From Ochotona curzoniae (lineage: Eukaryota; Chordata; Mammalia; Lagomorpha; Ochotonidae), in contig NW_024465421.1 in the NCBI RefSeq assembly GCF_017591425.1, forward strand, positions 23,201,001 through 23,265,000: DNA of 64,000 nucleotides, written 5' to 3'. A program made the translations under genes and the position numbers. Every line of letters begins with the position of its first letter. Position 1 is the first letter of the stretch. The notes below the pieces were generated by a model, which was not told where the DNA came from, did no database searches, and saw only the letters and a list, made by a program, of their open reading frames with translations. Shown here piece after piece: positions 46,926 through 57,393 of this stretch.

Positions 46926-47591
46926 ATGGCTTCCGCTGCCCTGCAGATCCTGGGGATCGTCTTGACGCTGCTGGGCTGGGTGAATGCCCTGGTATCCTGC
47001 GCCCTGCCACTGTGGAAGGTGACCGCCTTCATCGGCAACAGCATCGTGGTGGCCCAGGTGGTGTGGGAGGGGCTGTGGATGTCCTGCGTGGTGCAGAGCA
47101 CGGGCCAGATGCAGTGCAAGGTGTACGACTCGTTGCTGGCGCTGCCCCAGGACCTGCAGGCTGCCCGTGCCCTCTGTGTCGTTGCCCTGCTGCTGGCCCT
47201 GCTTGGCCTGCTGGTCTACCTCGCTGGGGCCAAGTGCACCACCTGCGTGGAGGACAAGGATTCCAAGGCCCGCCTGGTGCTCACGTCTGGGATCGTCTTC
47301 ATTCTTTCTGGGGTTCTGATCTTAATCCCGGTCTGCTGGACAGCCCACGCCATCATCCAGGACTTCTACAACCCGCTGGTGGCCGAAGCCCAAAAACGAG
47401 AGCTGGGGCCTTCCCTCTACGTGGGCTGGGCAGCGGCTGCCCTGTTCATGCTGGGCGGGGGGCTCCTTTGCTGCACCTGTCCCTCTGGTGGGTCCCGGAG
47501 CTCCAGCCATTACATGGCCCATTACTCAGCATCTGTGCCCAACACCACGCCCCGGGGCCCTTCCGAATACCCCACCAAGAATTATGTCTGA
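46926..47591 (+). CDS. CLDN6: CLDN6, claudin-6 tight-junction protein
   Basis: Four-pass membrane protein of epithelial tight junctions, expressed mainly in embryonic and stem-cell epithelia. Single coding exon, 221 residues (human 220), starting [10 protein letters not shown] with a good Kozak context (cgccATGG). First extracellular loop holds the claudin signature W..GLW..C..C (Trp30, GLW 49-51, Cys54, Cys64). Four hydrophobic segments at about 8-28, 81-101, 118-138 and 161-181. The tail ends EYPTKNYV, a PDZ-binding end for ZO proteins. The residues AEAQKREL in the second loop keep the claudin-6 form (Gln instead of Leu of claudin-9). Much of the coding sequence is nearly identical to CLDN9. 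Poly(A) signal at 48045. Confidence 0.96.
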   Translation: MASAALQILGIVLTLLGWVNALVSCALPLWKVTAFIGNSIVVAQVVWEGLWMSCVVQSTGQMQCKVYDSLLALPQDLQAARALCVVALLLALLGLLVYLAGAKCTTCVEDKDSKARLVLTSGIVFILSGVLILIPVCWTAHAIIQDFYNPLVAEAQKRELGPSLYVGWAAAALFMLGGGLLCCTCPSGGSRSSSHYMAHYSASVPNTTPRGPSEYPTKNYV

Positions 47592-48044
47592 GGGGTGGGG
47601 GGCCAGAGCCCTGAGAGCTGCAGCTGGTGTCTCATTCTGGGATTGGATCTTCTGTATGTTTTGCTCTTTTGGGGGGCACCCCAAGGAGATGGCTCAGGCT
47701 CCCATCTGGGCTCTACCTGTGTTTCTTTCTCACCTCTGCATTTTTTTCCTGCCTTGCAAGCCACCCTGCTACTGTGGAAGTGAAGGCCACTGCTGATGTG
47801 CTTTGTGACAGAGTGGCCTGTCCCACGAGCTCCTGGACTGGCAGGGACGGTCACAGTCCCTCCCCAGCCTGGCAGGTTTGTGCAACGTGCAGAGGCCTCA
47901 CCTCTCAGCCCTGGAAGAACGAGCTGGACTTTTCTGTCTGGTCTCTGACCGCCCCCCATCCCTCCTCACAGGTGCCCCCAAGTGCTGTAGAGACTGCCCA
48001 CCCCCACTCACTGCCGATGCAGTCCGTGTACACATCTCTGGCTG

Positions 48045-48050
48045 AATAAA
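48045..48050 (+). terminator. CLDN6 poly(A) signal
   Basis: AATAAA in 'gctgaataaaggtc', 450 bases after the CLDN6 stop. Confidence 0.8.
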
Positions 48051-48233
48051 GGTCATGTGCTTCATGTGCCCTGTTGCTGAGTGGCTAGGTCAGGGAGGGG
48101 CACACACATCACACACCACATTTTGTCCTGTGCACCCTGGCTCGGATGCCATGGCCCAAGTCCCCATTCAGGCAAAGCCACCAACTGTTCCTGCCCACCT
48201 GGGGTGCAACAATCAGGAAATCCAGCTATGATT

Positions 48234-48430
48234 TTAAGAGTTATTTATTTGAAAGGCAGTGTGACCAAGGGATCGAGAGCTTGCAATCATCTGACCCATC
48301 CCCCAAATTCCCACAATAATCAGAGTTGGGTCAGGCTGAACCCAGGCACTTGAAACAACACCCAGGACTCCCAGATGGGTGACAGGGCCCAAAGTGCTTG
48401 GGCTGCCACCTGTGGCCTCCCAGTACCTTG
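48234..48430 (-). repeat. Old SINE between CLDN6 and CLDN9
   Basis: Diverged minus-strand copy starting 'ttaagagttatttatttgaa'. Its AATAAA (minus) could serve the CLDN9 transcript, but that is a guess. Confidence 0.65.
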
Positions 48431-48798
48431 GCCCTCCACGGCCATGTGCACTTGTTGTGGAGGAGGGGGGCTGACCCCTCCCAGAAGGTGTGGTCTAGGC
48501 CTTTAAGTAGGTGGTGGCTGGGTAGGGAAAGCATGGGATCCAGGAGGCTCAGGTTCCTGGGCAGGAGAGGGGTATCCTGTGTCCTAGCCAGCAGAGGAAA
48601 CAATTATTTGGAAGAGGCAGTGCTAGGTTGGGGCACCCAACAAGAGCACGAGAGTTGCCCCTGAAGAAAGCCAACAAGAGGCAGTGTCCACTTTTGAGCT
48701 TCTGAGTAGGCAGGAGGGTGAGGCTCCTGATGGTGGAAGGCAGTCTGGATCTGGAGGCTGGCCGAAGGAGCAGGTGGCCTGCAGCCCACGCCTCCACC

Positions 48799-49452
48799 TC
48801 ACACATAGTCCCTTTTGTCCAACCCCGAAGCCCCCGAGCGGGAGGGAATGGAGTAGCCCAGCCGAGGCCCACGGGGTGGCTCCAACTGGGCTGGGGGGCA
48901 GGTGCAGCAAAGGAGCCCCCCGCCCAGCATAAGCAGGGCAGCCGCTGCCCAGCCCACGTAGAGGGAGGCCCCGAGCTCCCGCTTGAGGGCTTCGGCCACC
49001 AGCGGGTTGTAGAAGTCCTGGATGATGGCGTGGGCTGTCCAGCAGACCGGGATGAGCACCAGGGTGCCGGCCAGGAGAAGGATCACTCCCGCTGTGAGCA
49101 CGATGCGGGCCTTGGCACCCTCATCCTCCACGCAGGTGGTGCACTGTGCGCCTGTGATAGCCACCAGCAGGCCAAGCAGGGCCAGCAGCAGGGCAACGAC
49201 ACAGAGGGCGCGGGCAGCCTGCAGGTCCTGGGGCAGCGCCAGCAACGAGTCGTACACCTTGCACTGCATCTGGCCCGTGCTCTGCACCACGCAGGACATC
49301 CACAGCCCCTCCCACACCACCTGGGCCACCACGATGCTGTTGCCGATGAAGGCGGTCACCTTCCACAGTGGCAGGGCGCAGGACACCAGGGTTCCCAGCC
49401 ATCCCAGCACGGCCAGGGTCATCCCCAGGAGCTCCAGGCCTGCCGAAGCCAT
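48799..49452 (-). CDS. CLDN9: CLDN9, claudin-9 tight-junction protein
   Basis: Four-pass tight-junction protein important in the inner ear for keeping the potassium barrier. Single coding exon of 217 residues, the human length, starting [20 protein letters not shown] and ending [11 protein letters not shown] (PDZ-binding tail). The claudin signature GLW..C..C is present in the first loop and AEALKREL in the second. It lies tail-to-tail with CLDN6, 1.2 kb apart. An in-frame extension upstream of this ATG exists but does not match claudins, so I chose the ATG at 49452, where similarity to claudins begins. A TATA-like TTAAAAG on the minus strand near 49755 may mark its promoter. Confidence 0.96.
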   Translation of the reverse strand: MASAGLELLGMTLAVLGWLGTLVSCALPLWKVTAFIGNSIVVAQVVWEGLWMSCVVQSTGQMQCKVYDSLLALPQDLQAARALCVVALLLALLGLLVAITGAQCTTCVEDEGAKARIVLTAGVILLLAGTLVLIPVCWTAHAIIQDFYNPLVAEALKRELGASLYVGWAAAALLMLGGGLLCCTCPPAQLEPPRGPRLGYSIPSRSGASGLDKRDYV

Positions 49453-49799
49453 CTGTGCCCTCAGCCACACGTTCTGAGCCCCGGTGGCCTGCTTGGTGCA
49501 GAGAGCAGGAAGACCTAGGACTGTTCTGTCATTTGCAGCCTCCTGGGAAGGTGCCTCTGACCCTGGCCGGGCTTCCGTCTCACCGTCCTGCACAGCAGCC
49601 TGGCTTTGTGTCCTCGCAGGGGCTCGTGTCAGTCAGGTGTACTGCGGCTACATCCAGGCTGGGAGGGGAGCTGCGTCCTCTTGCTGCTGGCCCGTTCTTG
49701 CTCCCTCTCTGGGTTCCAGCGGGGATTGTGCCACCTCCTGCAGCAGGCAGGGCTTTTAAGGCCCAGGCAGGGGAGGAGCGGAGCTAGGTTGTGGAGGCT

Positions 49800-50800
49800 G
49801 CCAGTGGGGAAACCTGAGCGACTGAGAGGAGGGGGCTGGAGTGCGTGGGCAGGGAGTGGAATGAGGGGACCTGAGGGTCAGGGAGGGGAAGAACTCCCCA
49901 GCCTGTAGGAAACAGGGACAAAGGATCTGGGAAGACCTAGGAGGAACTGCCAAATAAGGAATCCAGGTCCCGCTAAAGACAATGGGCTGGGATACAAGAA
50001 GTATCACAGGGTCCCCAGTCATGCCCCCTTGGGCCTACCTCCTCCCTGGCCTCCCACCCCCGGGCCCCACTGTCTTTCATGATGCAAACAAGCTCCAGCT
50101 CCCCAGTATCGCTCTCCCCTACCCCCCTCACCACCCGCACACCCAGGACTCCGGAATCTGATCTGTCTCCAGTCTCAGCCATTGGGGCCCTCACAGCAAC
50201 TCCCCAGAGAGCCCCGCTGGCAGGGTTCCCCTGGCAACAGGTGCCTGGCAGCCAGCTCAGGTGGCATTGCCTTGGCAACGACCTAGAAAACCTCCCTCCT
50301 GCCAGTCCCTGCAGCTAAGGTGTGCCCTCGCTACCTGTACTGCAGAAACTGGGGGGCTGAGCTGAGCTGTTGAAGATTTCCAGAGGCCCCCAGAGAAACA
50401 ACCCATTGTGGAGGTGGGGGAGGGACACACCCAGACCTGTAGTGTGAAGGGGGCCAAGGAAGGGGAAAAGGCAGGAACCCAGGGCAGGGGTGCAGCTCGG
50501 GGCCCAGCTCCCTTCACCCGTGCATAACGGGGTGGCTGGACTCTAGAGGAAGTGGCCAAGGGGGGCGGCGTGAGACCTAGTGTCCCCAAACCCTGCCTTC
50601 TGCTTCACAAAAAAAAGATCTCTTTCCAAGGGCAGTCTGGAAGTCATACATGTCAGATCAAAGCTCAATTCCTGATCCTAGTGGTCAAGTCTCTGACTTT
50701 CTTGGCAAAAACCCTTTTGGGTGGGGCAAACTTTGTGGTAGTTTTAGATGCCAATGTCCCACAATTAAAGAGCTTATTTGAATCCCTGGTTCTTCACTTT
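49800..50800. other. Intergenic, no gene seen
   Basis: Unique sequence upstream of CLDN9 without recognisable coding content or repeats. Confidence 0.5.
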
Positions 50801-50814
50801 AAAAATTATATATA

Positions 50815-51135
50815 TTTTTTAAAGATTTATTTATTTATGATTACAAAGTGAGATATACAGAGAGGAGGAGAGTTAGAGAGGAAGATGACTTACTCCCCAA
50901 GTGACCACAATGGCCGGTGCTGTGGCGATCCGGAGCCAGGAGCCAGGAACTTCTTTCCAGATCTCCCACATGGGTGCAGGATCCAAAAGCCTTGGGCTGT
51001 CCTGGACTGCTTTTCCAGGCCACAAGCAGGGAGCTGGATGGGAAGTGGAACTGCCAGGATTAGAACCAGCGCCCATATGGGATCCCGGCACATTCAAGGC
51101 GAGGACTTTTAGCCGCTATGTCACCAGGCTCCCCC
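50815..51135 (-). repeat. Near full-length minus-strand SINE
   Basis: From 'ttttttaaagatttatttat' to 'ggacttttagccgctatgtc', including the tRNA-like head. Confidence 0.9.
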
Positions 51136-51145
51136 CCCAAAAAAT

Positions 51146-51515
51146 TACCTATTATTTTTATTTGAACGTCAGATTTACACAGATAAGTAGAGATAGAGGG
51201 AGAAGTCTTTTATCCACTGGCTCACTCTCCATTTGGCTGTAATGGCCAGAGCTGAGATGATCCAGATGGGAGCCAGGAGCTTCTTCTTGGTCTCCCATGT
51301 GAGTGTAGGGTCCCAAGGACTTGTGCAGGGAGCTGGACCGGAAGTGGAGTTAACCAAGTTGCTAGCACTGCAGGTGGTGCCTTAACCTGCTGATGCTCCA
51401 GACAAGGCAGTGGATGGTGGTCTCTGTACAGACGACCCTGCACCCACGTGGGAGACCCGGGAGGAGTTCCTAGCCACTGGCTGTTGTAGGAATTTGGGGA
51501 GTGAACCAGGAATGT
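51146..51515. repeat. Older SINE pieces
   Basis: About 51146-51405 is a diverged minus-strand copy. 51430-51515 is a plus-strand fragment ('caccctgcacccacg'-like segment to 'gaatttggggagtgaacc'). Confidence 0.65.
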
Positions 51516-51517
51516 CT

Positions 51518-51622
51518 GGGACCCACAGCAGCTAGACCCACAAACCTATGGCAGTCATTCTGGATGGTTTGTGCACTTCCCAACCCCTCCAGGGTGCCAA
51601 GCAGTGCTACAGGAGGGGCAGG
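51518..51622 (+). repeat. Direct repeat copy 1 (about 105 bases)
   Basis: Matches 52648-52752 with two differences. It does not look like the SINEs around it. Confidence 0.9.
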
Positions 51623-52647
51623 GAGGGACTAACACAGGGGAGCAATAGCCTTCACCAAGGGCTCTAACTTTAGTGGTTGTTCCGGGTCAGAGCCCAAGGG
51701 TGGGAACATGGGCGCTGGGCGTAGGTTTTAGTGGTCTTTGGAAGGTTCTGGCGTTCACCAGATTCGCCAAGGAATGTGAGACCCCAGAAAGCGTTTGGGG
51801 TTTGGGTCTCCCACCCTGTATTCCGCAGGTCTGCAAGGGAGGATCAAGAGGGCGCTTCCTCTCCCACCCCAGTGCCTCCAACCAGCTGGGGCTCCCCGTG
51901 TATGGGGCAGGATCGGTGGCAGCAGGGAGGATGGAGAGCAGTGGGCAGAGGCTGGCCAGGGTGAAGGCTGGTGAAGGCTGGGAGGCTAGGGGTGGGGCCA
52001 GGGCTTGAAGGGTGGGTATGGCTAAAAAGAAGGGCAAATAGAGGCTCCCCCCTCACTGCCTTTGGGGGCTGCTAGGAATCTGGCTACACAGGTTTGGGCA
52101 GGTGTTGGGCAGCCAGCCTGGGTCTCGGAAAGGGCCCCCCACCCCACCACCCTCTGCAAGCCCTGAAAAAACCCGTCTCACACAGCCTTGGGGGTTCCAC
52201 TCAGCCCAGCTGGTCGGCACGCTCCTAGGTTAACTGTTGCATCCTGTGTCCTGGCAAATCCTAAATTGGGTCTTGTCTCAGGCTGACCCCCAGCAACCCA
52301 GGCAACTCCAGACCCTGAGCATTTTCATTGTGTGTGTATATACACGTGTGTGACACACACAATTTGTGGAGGATCCAAATTTGCAGACCCTAATCCTGCT
52401 CTGGTCCAATATGTCCAACTCAAGCAGGTGGGACAGGCCACTGTGCACAGAGTTTGTCACTTGGAGGAAGTGGACATGAACACTCCCCCACCCCACAAAC
52501 ACACACACTCTTGGCCTCTAGGACTAGACAAAACAGCCCATCTCAAGGCTTCGGGACGAGGGAGGCTGGAGGAACCACTCATGGGTGGATGCAGGAGTGG
52601 GTGGGTGTGCTCGGCCTTTAGCTCTCCTCTGGGCCCAGGCCATGTTA

Positions 52648-52752
52648 GGGACCCACAGCAGCTAGACCCACAAACCTATGGCAGTCATTCTGGGTGGTTT
52701 GTGCACTTCCCAACCCCTCCAGGGTGCCAAGCAGTGCTGCAGGAGGGGCAGG
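52648..52752 (+). repeat. Direct repeat copy 2 (about 105 bases)
   Basis: Second copy of 51518-51622, 1.13 kb downstream. It is followed by a 17-base tandem 'gatgcagtcagatcctg' present twice. Confidence 0.9.
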
Positions 52753-52799
52753 GCGGATGCAGTCAGATCCTGGATGCAGTCAGATCCTGGGGATTGAAG

Positions 52800-54460
52800 A
52801 GTTAAGGCTGGGGCTTCAAATGTAACATCATTGATATGGAGGTGGCACCCCTCTGCGTGGTTAACATCTCAATGGCACTTCAGATTGGCTGGAATCCCTT
52901 GCACCGCCCACCCCTCAGTTGAGAGAGAGGGAAGCAGTGGGAGGTGGGCGTCTTCCCTACCAGGTACCCTGGGAGGCGGTGAAGGGGGAGCTGCTGAGGT
53001 CTTCCCCTTTAACAACACTCCCTTTGTGGAACGACTGCACTGGATGGATGCTGGTTCCTTGGGAGAACCTCAGGGACATGGACAGGCAGGGCAGCACCAC
53101 AGAGGAGGCAGCATCCAGTGCCTTGGACTCCCCAAGCCCAAGGGGCAGGTTACACACAGAGGTCCATGTCTAGAAGCTGGCTCAGGGTGGCGCTTTACAG
53201 ATAAAGGATCACGGTGTGTGAGGGGGGAATCTGACTACCTGAACCCACAGAAAGAGGTCCTGCCTACTGCAAAGCCAGACCCCTAATGTAAAGCTGGCTG
53301 CTTTAAGTTAACCAGGACTCATGATGGGGTCAGCTGCCCACCTGGGCCGAGCCCCTCTTGCACCACCCACCCCAGGCTGAAACCCCAATGTGAGCAGGTA
53401 CCAGCGAGTCCCCAGGCCTCGAGAGGACTGCCTGTCAAGCTCAGGGCAGTCAGGGCCATTGTGCACGTGGCCGTACGTGTGGCCTGGGACAAGAGGATTG
53501 TGTCCAGGACTGTTGCTTAGCTAGCAAATAACTTTATTTATTATCTGCCCCATTGCTCAGCCAACAGCCAGCAACAGTTCTATGGCCAAGCTTTGAGGGT
53601 GGGTCCCACGGTCAGTCTCCTCACACATCCATAGTCTTCCTTGCTCCTTAGTGCAGAGTGGACACCATGTACAGATGGGTAGGACCTTGGTCATCGTCCC
53701 CACAACAGGAATGACCACCCTCTATTTCTGGCTTTGCCAGTGGTTGCTTTATCCAGGTCCTGGTGCCAAAGGTCATGGTCTCTGAGGGGACACAGTCCTG
53801 GGAGCTGGAACCACCTGCTGGGCTTTGAGGAAACTGTCTGTAGGGATGGGATAATGGTCCCCGAGACCAAGCTCCGGAGCCCAGGAATGCAGTCTGACTC
53901 CACGAGCCTCTTGGCAGATGCAACTGGAGATCTCAAATACAATCATCCTGGAATTAGGGCAAGTCCTGTGTCCAATGGGAGACGGGGAGATATGGAGGTC
54001 CAGTGGTAATGCGGACCAGCCAAGGAAGGTGAGGTGGGGGTGGGGCACACCTTACGTCTGGGCTTAAGGACCCCAGATCTGTGAAGCAAGAGACTTATGC
54101 TTGGGGTTGTTACTATAGTCCCATAGCCCTTGTACTGGGGGCCTCCCAGGTCAAGGTTGGCTGCCAGGCCCACTCCTGAGCTGCTGCAGAAGAGCCTGTG
54201 CGAGAGCGGATGTCACCTGAGCCCAGGCCACCCAGAGAACAAAGAGAACTTTATTGAACCAGAAACTGGCCAGGCAGGGGTGGGGGCAGGGCCAGGGGAG
54301 ACAGCAGGAGTTTCACTCAGGACTGAATAGGGACTCAGCTGGGGATGACTTGCCGCTAGGCCCCTGGACAGTCTGATAGGAGGAAGGTAGAGGTGGTGTG
54401 GGGCCCAGTCACAGCAGACACCCCTGTGGGTACCTGGCTCAGAACCTGGCTTCAGCTCCC
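52800..54460. other. Intergenic with two minus-strand AATAAA motifs
   Basis: No coding content recognised. TTTATT at 53533-53538 and at 54250-54255 would be poly(A) signals for minus-strand transcripts. They may belong to a longer form of the proline-rich candidate upstream or to nothing. Confidence 0.35.
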
Positions 54461-54466
54461 ATTCCA

Positions 54467-54707
54467 GTTTTATTTATTTATTTTTATTGGAAAGGCAGAT
54501 ATACAGAGAGGAAGATCTTCCGTCCGCTGATTCACTCCTCAAGCAGCCACGATGGCCTGAGCTGAGCTGTCTGAAGCCAGGAGCTTCTATCAGGGCCCCT
54601 ACACAGGTGCAGGGTTCCAAGGCTTCAGGCTGTCCGTGACTACTTTCCCAGGCCACAGGCTGGATGGAAAGTGGGGCTCCCGGGATTAGAACAGCGACCT
54701 TAGAACA
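54467..54707 (-). repeat. Minus-strand SINE
   Basis: From 'ttttatttatttatttttat' to 'gggctcccgggattagaaca'; the last part of the head is missing. Confidence 0.8.
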
Positions 54708-54939
54708 CCCCTTCCAGTGATAGCTCAGGTGTCTTGGTCCCTGCCACCCAGGAGGGAGACCTGGCCTGTGCTGTGGGCTCCTGGCTCAGCCTTGCCCAGC
54801 CCTGCCAGTTGTGGACCTTCCCCGGGGGCTTTATCTTGGGCAATCTCCACCTCGCATTCTCTCCCTGCCCCTGCGGCATTCACGATTTATGGGGAAAGGG
54901 GGTGGGGTATTTTGGACACCCTAGCCTCTCATTTGGCTT

Positions 54940-55200
54940 TTTTTTTTTTTTAAGATTTCTTTATTTTTGTTGGAAAGGCAGAAGTACAGAGAGGAGAGAC
55001 AAAGAGTAAGACCTTCCGTCCGCTAATTCACCCCCCAGGGGGCCATAACGGCCAGAGCTGAGTCCATCCGGAGCCAGGAGCCTGGAGCTTCTTCTGGGTC
55101 TCCCAGACAGGTGAAGGGTCCCAAACAGGGAGCTGGATGGGAAGCGGGCCCGAAAAAATTAGAACCGGCGCGTGGAAAGCGAGGACTTTAGCCATTAGGC
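54940..55200 (-). repeat. Minus-strand SINE with internal deletion
   Basis: Starts with a T-run, keeps the head ('gaggactttagccattaggc'), and lacks the piece between 'aagggtccc' and 'aaacagggagctgg'. Confidence 0.8.
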
Positions 55201-55331
55201 TTTTATTTCCCTTTAATTCACACTTCCACACGTGCTACGTCCCTCCCCCTTTGCCCCCGGCCCTGACCCGCACCGGCCCCCACACCGGCGAAGGCAGCAG
55301 AAAACCAAGCGAGCCCGGACCACAGATCGAA

Positions 55332-55337
55332 TTTATT
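55332..55337 (-). terminator. Poly(A) signal downstream of the proline-rich frame
   Basis: TTTATT on plus, AATAAA on minus, 170 bases after the stop of the proline-rich reading frame. Confidence 0.5.
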
Positions 55338-55508
55338 TGCAAGCTTGCTCTTTCCTTCCAGACCGACACCCGTCTCCCTTCCACAGCTGGGCTCTCGTCC
55401 AGGCCTCGTGAGTCCTCCTGCGGAGCAGGTGGCGAGGGGCACAGGCCCCCGTGCAGGCCGGGCCGTCCACTCACCGGCCCGCTGCCTCTCCTGTCGAGGG
55501 TCGCGCCA

Positions 55509-56129
55509 TCAGCAGGGCGGCGACAGGAAGAAGGGCGGCGGCGGCAGGGGCGGGGGGAAGGCGGGCAGCGGCCAGGGGTCGCGGGGCGCGGGCGGAGCCA
55601 GCAAGTTGAAGGGCGAGGGTCTGGCGGGCAGCGGCGGCAGCGGCTGCGGGGGCAACTCGCCCACCAGGGGCGGGCGGCCGCGCGCGCCCACGGGCCCCGG
55701 CGCGGCGGCGAGGGCGGCCTCGGGCAGCGGCGGCAGCGGCAGGTGGGCAGGCGGCGGGGCGGGCGCGGGCAGGCGCGGCAGGCCCTGCAGGGCGAGCGCG
55801 GCGGCGGGCGGCGCGGGCGCGCAGGCCTCGGGCGGCAGCTCCGGCAGCGTCAGGTAGGCGCCGGGGCCCCAGGGCGCCAGCGGCTCGGGCCGCAGCGGGA
55901 GCGCAGGTAGCGGCGGCAGCTCGGCCAGGGCGAGCGCCGAGGGCGGCGGCGACGCGGCGCTCAGGCCGGGCGGAAGGCCGGGCAGCGGTGGATGCGGCAG
56001 CGACGGTGTGGGCGGCGGGGTCAGCCGCAGCGACGGGCGGGCCCGGCCCAGCCGCGAGTGGGCGCGGCCGAGCCGCGGGTGCGAGCGGGAGCGGGGCAGT
56101 CGCACAGCCAGCTTGGCCGTCGCCGCCAC
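55509..56129 (-). CDS. Unrecognised proline/leucine/alanine-rich candidate protein
   Basis: I do not recognise this gene. A frame of about 206 codons (open from about 56213) runs to a stop at 55509-55511. It is rich in Pro, Leu and Ala with repeated short motifs (LPLPPLPEAAL, PQPLPPLPARP) and a less repetitive stretch (WGPGAYLTLPELPPEAC), ending PPFFLSPPC. In this frame the third codon positions are almost all G or C, as expected of real coding in GC-rich DNA. There is no in-frame ATG. Either the start codon lies in an upstream exon, or translation begins at a near-cognate codon (GTG at 56129, or a CTG in good context at about 56112), or the frame is not translated. Downstream are a strong splice donor (55474) with a possible acceptor only 57 bases away, and a poly(A) signal. 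Upstream are three CCAAT motifs. No membrane segment or known domain is visible. Confidence 0.4.
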   Translation of the reverse strand: MAATAKLAVRLPRSRSHPRLGRAHSRLGRARPSLRLTPPPTPSLPHPPLPGLPPGLSAASPPPSALALAELPPLPALPLRPEPLAPWGPGAYLTLPELPPEACAPAPPAAALALQGLPRLPAPAPPPAHLPLPPLPEAALAAAPGPVGARGRPPLVGELPPQPLPPLPARPSPFNLLAPPAPRDPWPLPAFPPPLPPPPFFLSPPC

Positions 56130-56420
56130 CCCAGGGCCTTGCGCGCACCGCGTCCCGCGGCCCAGTTCCCTCCGCGGAGGCCACGCTCCAGCGCCCTGGC
56201 CAATCGGAGACGCTCACTGCCGCGCCTCAGCCAATCAGAGCTCAGTGCGCCTGCTTGCTGCTCCCTCTCCAGGCGGCAGCCACAAGCTGCCCTCCGCGGC
56301 TCCTCAGCCGCCATGGATGTCATGGGCTTCTTCCCGCCTTCGCCTGGTCCCAGCCAATCAGTGCCCTCGGAGCCGTCGCCCCGCCCCGCCCCTCAGCAGC
56401 CCCGCACACGCGCAGTGGGC
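56130..56420. promoter_or_regulatory. CpG island promoter with three CCAAT boxes
   Basis: CCAAT occurs at about 56190, 56231 and 56353 on the plus strand (ATTGG for minus-strand transcription), spaced roughly 40 and 120 bases apart, in CpG-rich sequence without a TATA box. NF-Y sites in such spacing are typical of active CpG promoters. It could serve the proline-rich frame on minus, a plus-strand transcript, or both. Confidence 0.55.
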
Positions 56421-56587
56421 GCCCTCGCCTGGCCTGAAGGGCGGCATTCCCGGCTCCTTTCCACAGCAGATGTGGAAACTGTGACTGTCTGACTGTTTAG
56501 TCGTTGTGGCCCCAGTGGGCGGATGAACATCTAAGCAGATTTCCGTCTAGTCATCTTACAAAGGTAAAAGCATGTAACAATTTAGTT

Positions 56588-56909
56588 GGCCGGTGAGTAG
56601 CATAGTAGGCTAATCCTCTGTCCTGTGGCGCAGGTATGGGTGCCATATGGGCACTGGTTCGAGTCCCTGCTGCTCGACATCCCATCCAGCTCTGTTAATG
56701 ACCCGGGAAAGCAGTGGAGGATGTCCCAAGTCCTTGGATCCCTGCCGCCATGTTAGGAGATTGGGAAGAAGCTCCTGGTTCCTGGCTTCAAACCAACTCA
56801 ATTCCAGCAGTTACAGCCATTGGATGAGTGAAACAGTGGATGGAAGACTGCCTGCCTCTCCTTCTCTTTCTGTAAAATATACCCTTCAAATACAAATAAT
56901 TTTTAAAAG
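56588..56909 (+). repeat. Near full-length plus-strand SINE
   Basis: Head 'gtgagtagcatagtaggcta', B-box-like 'ggttcgagtccctgc', tail 'aaatacaaataatttttaaa'. Confidence 0.8.
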
Positions 56910-57390
56910 GATATAACAATTCAAAAGCAACATTTGGTTCCCAAGAACCAATTGTGCACGAAATCTGGTAGCTCAAGGAAAAGAGGAGAGACAGGACAAG
57001 GTACTGAAACGGCAATACAGAGTTTACAAGAGCAATAATGATTGCAGAACTTCCTTCCTAAGGCTAAGAGATGTCCACCCTGTGCTGGCTGGTACATTCT
57101 GCTCGGTGGGCCCTGTGAGCAGGTGCAGGCCATTATTCTGTTCTCCAGTAGAAGACCTTGGGATGCAGTTTCCTGCATGCTTGGGGTGAAGGGGAACAGG
57201 GCTAGACAAGGTTCTGTCCTTACGGAGAAGCAATCACGGATTCTGTGAGGGGGGGAAAGTCCTTGAAGACGTAGGCTGAGTGAAATCTGGCCGGAATTCC
57301 AAGAATGTTGGCAGAATCACCTGAAGGTGACTATCTCCCGTGGAGCGTGTCTACACCTGAACCCAAGTATCTCATGCTATAAAAAGATGA
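56910..57390. other. Intergenic, nothing recognised
   Basis: Unique, moderately AT-rich sequence between SINEs, with no coding or repeat family that I recognise. Confidence 0.4.
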
Positions 57391-57393
57391 ACT

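Noticed and set aside
48718..49518. Plus-strand frame of 266 codons antisense to CLDN9
   Set aside because: CLDN9 on the minus strand accounts for the openness. A similar antisense frame appears over CLDN6 because the two genes share sequence.
55137..56492. Alanine/arginine- and glycine-rich frames overlapping the proline-rich candidate
   Set aside because: They are in the other frames of the same GC-rich DNA. Their third positions do not show the regular G/C preference, and they start at GTG or lack conserved features. The minus-strand ATG frame 56323-56021 also shows no recognisable domain.
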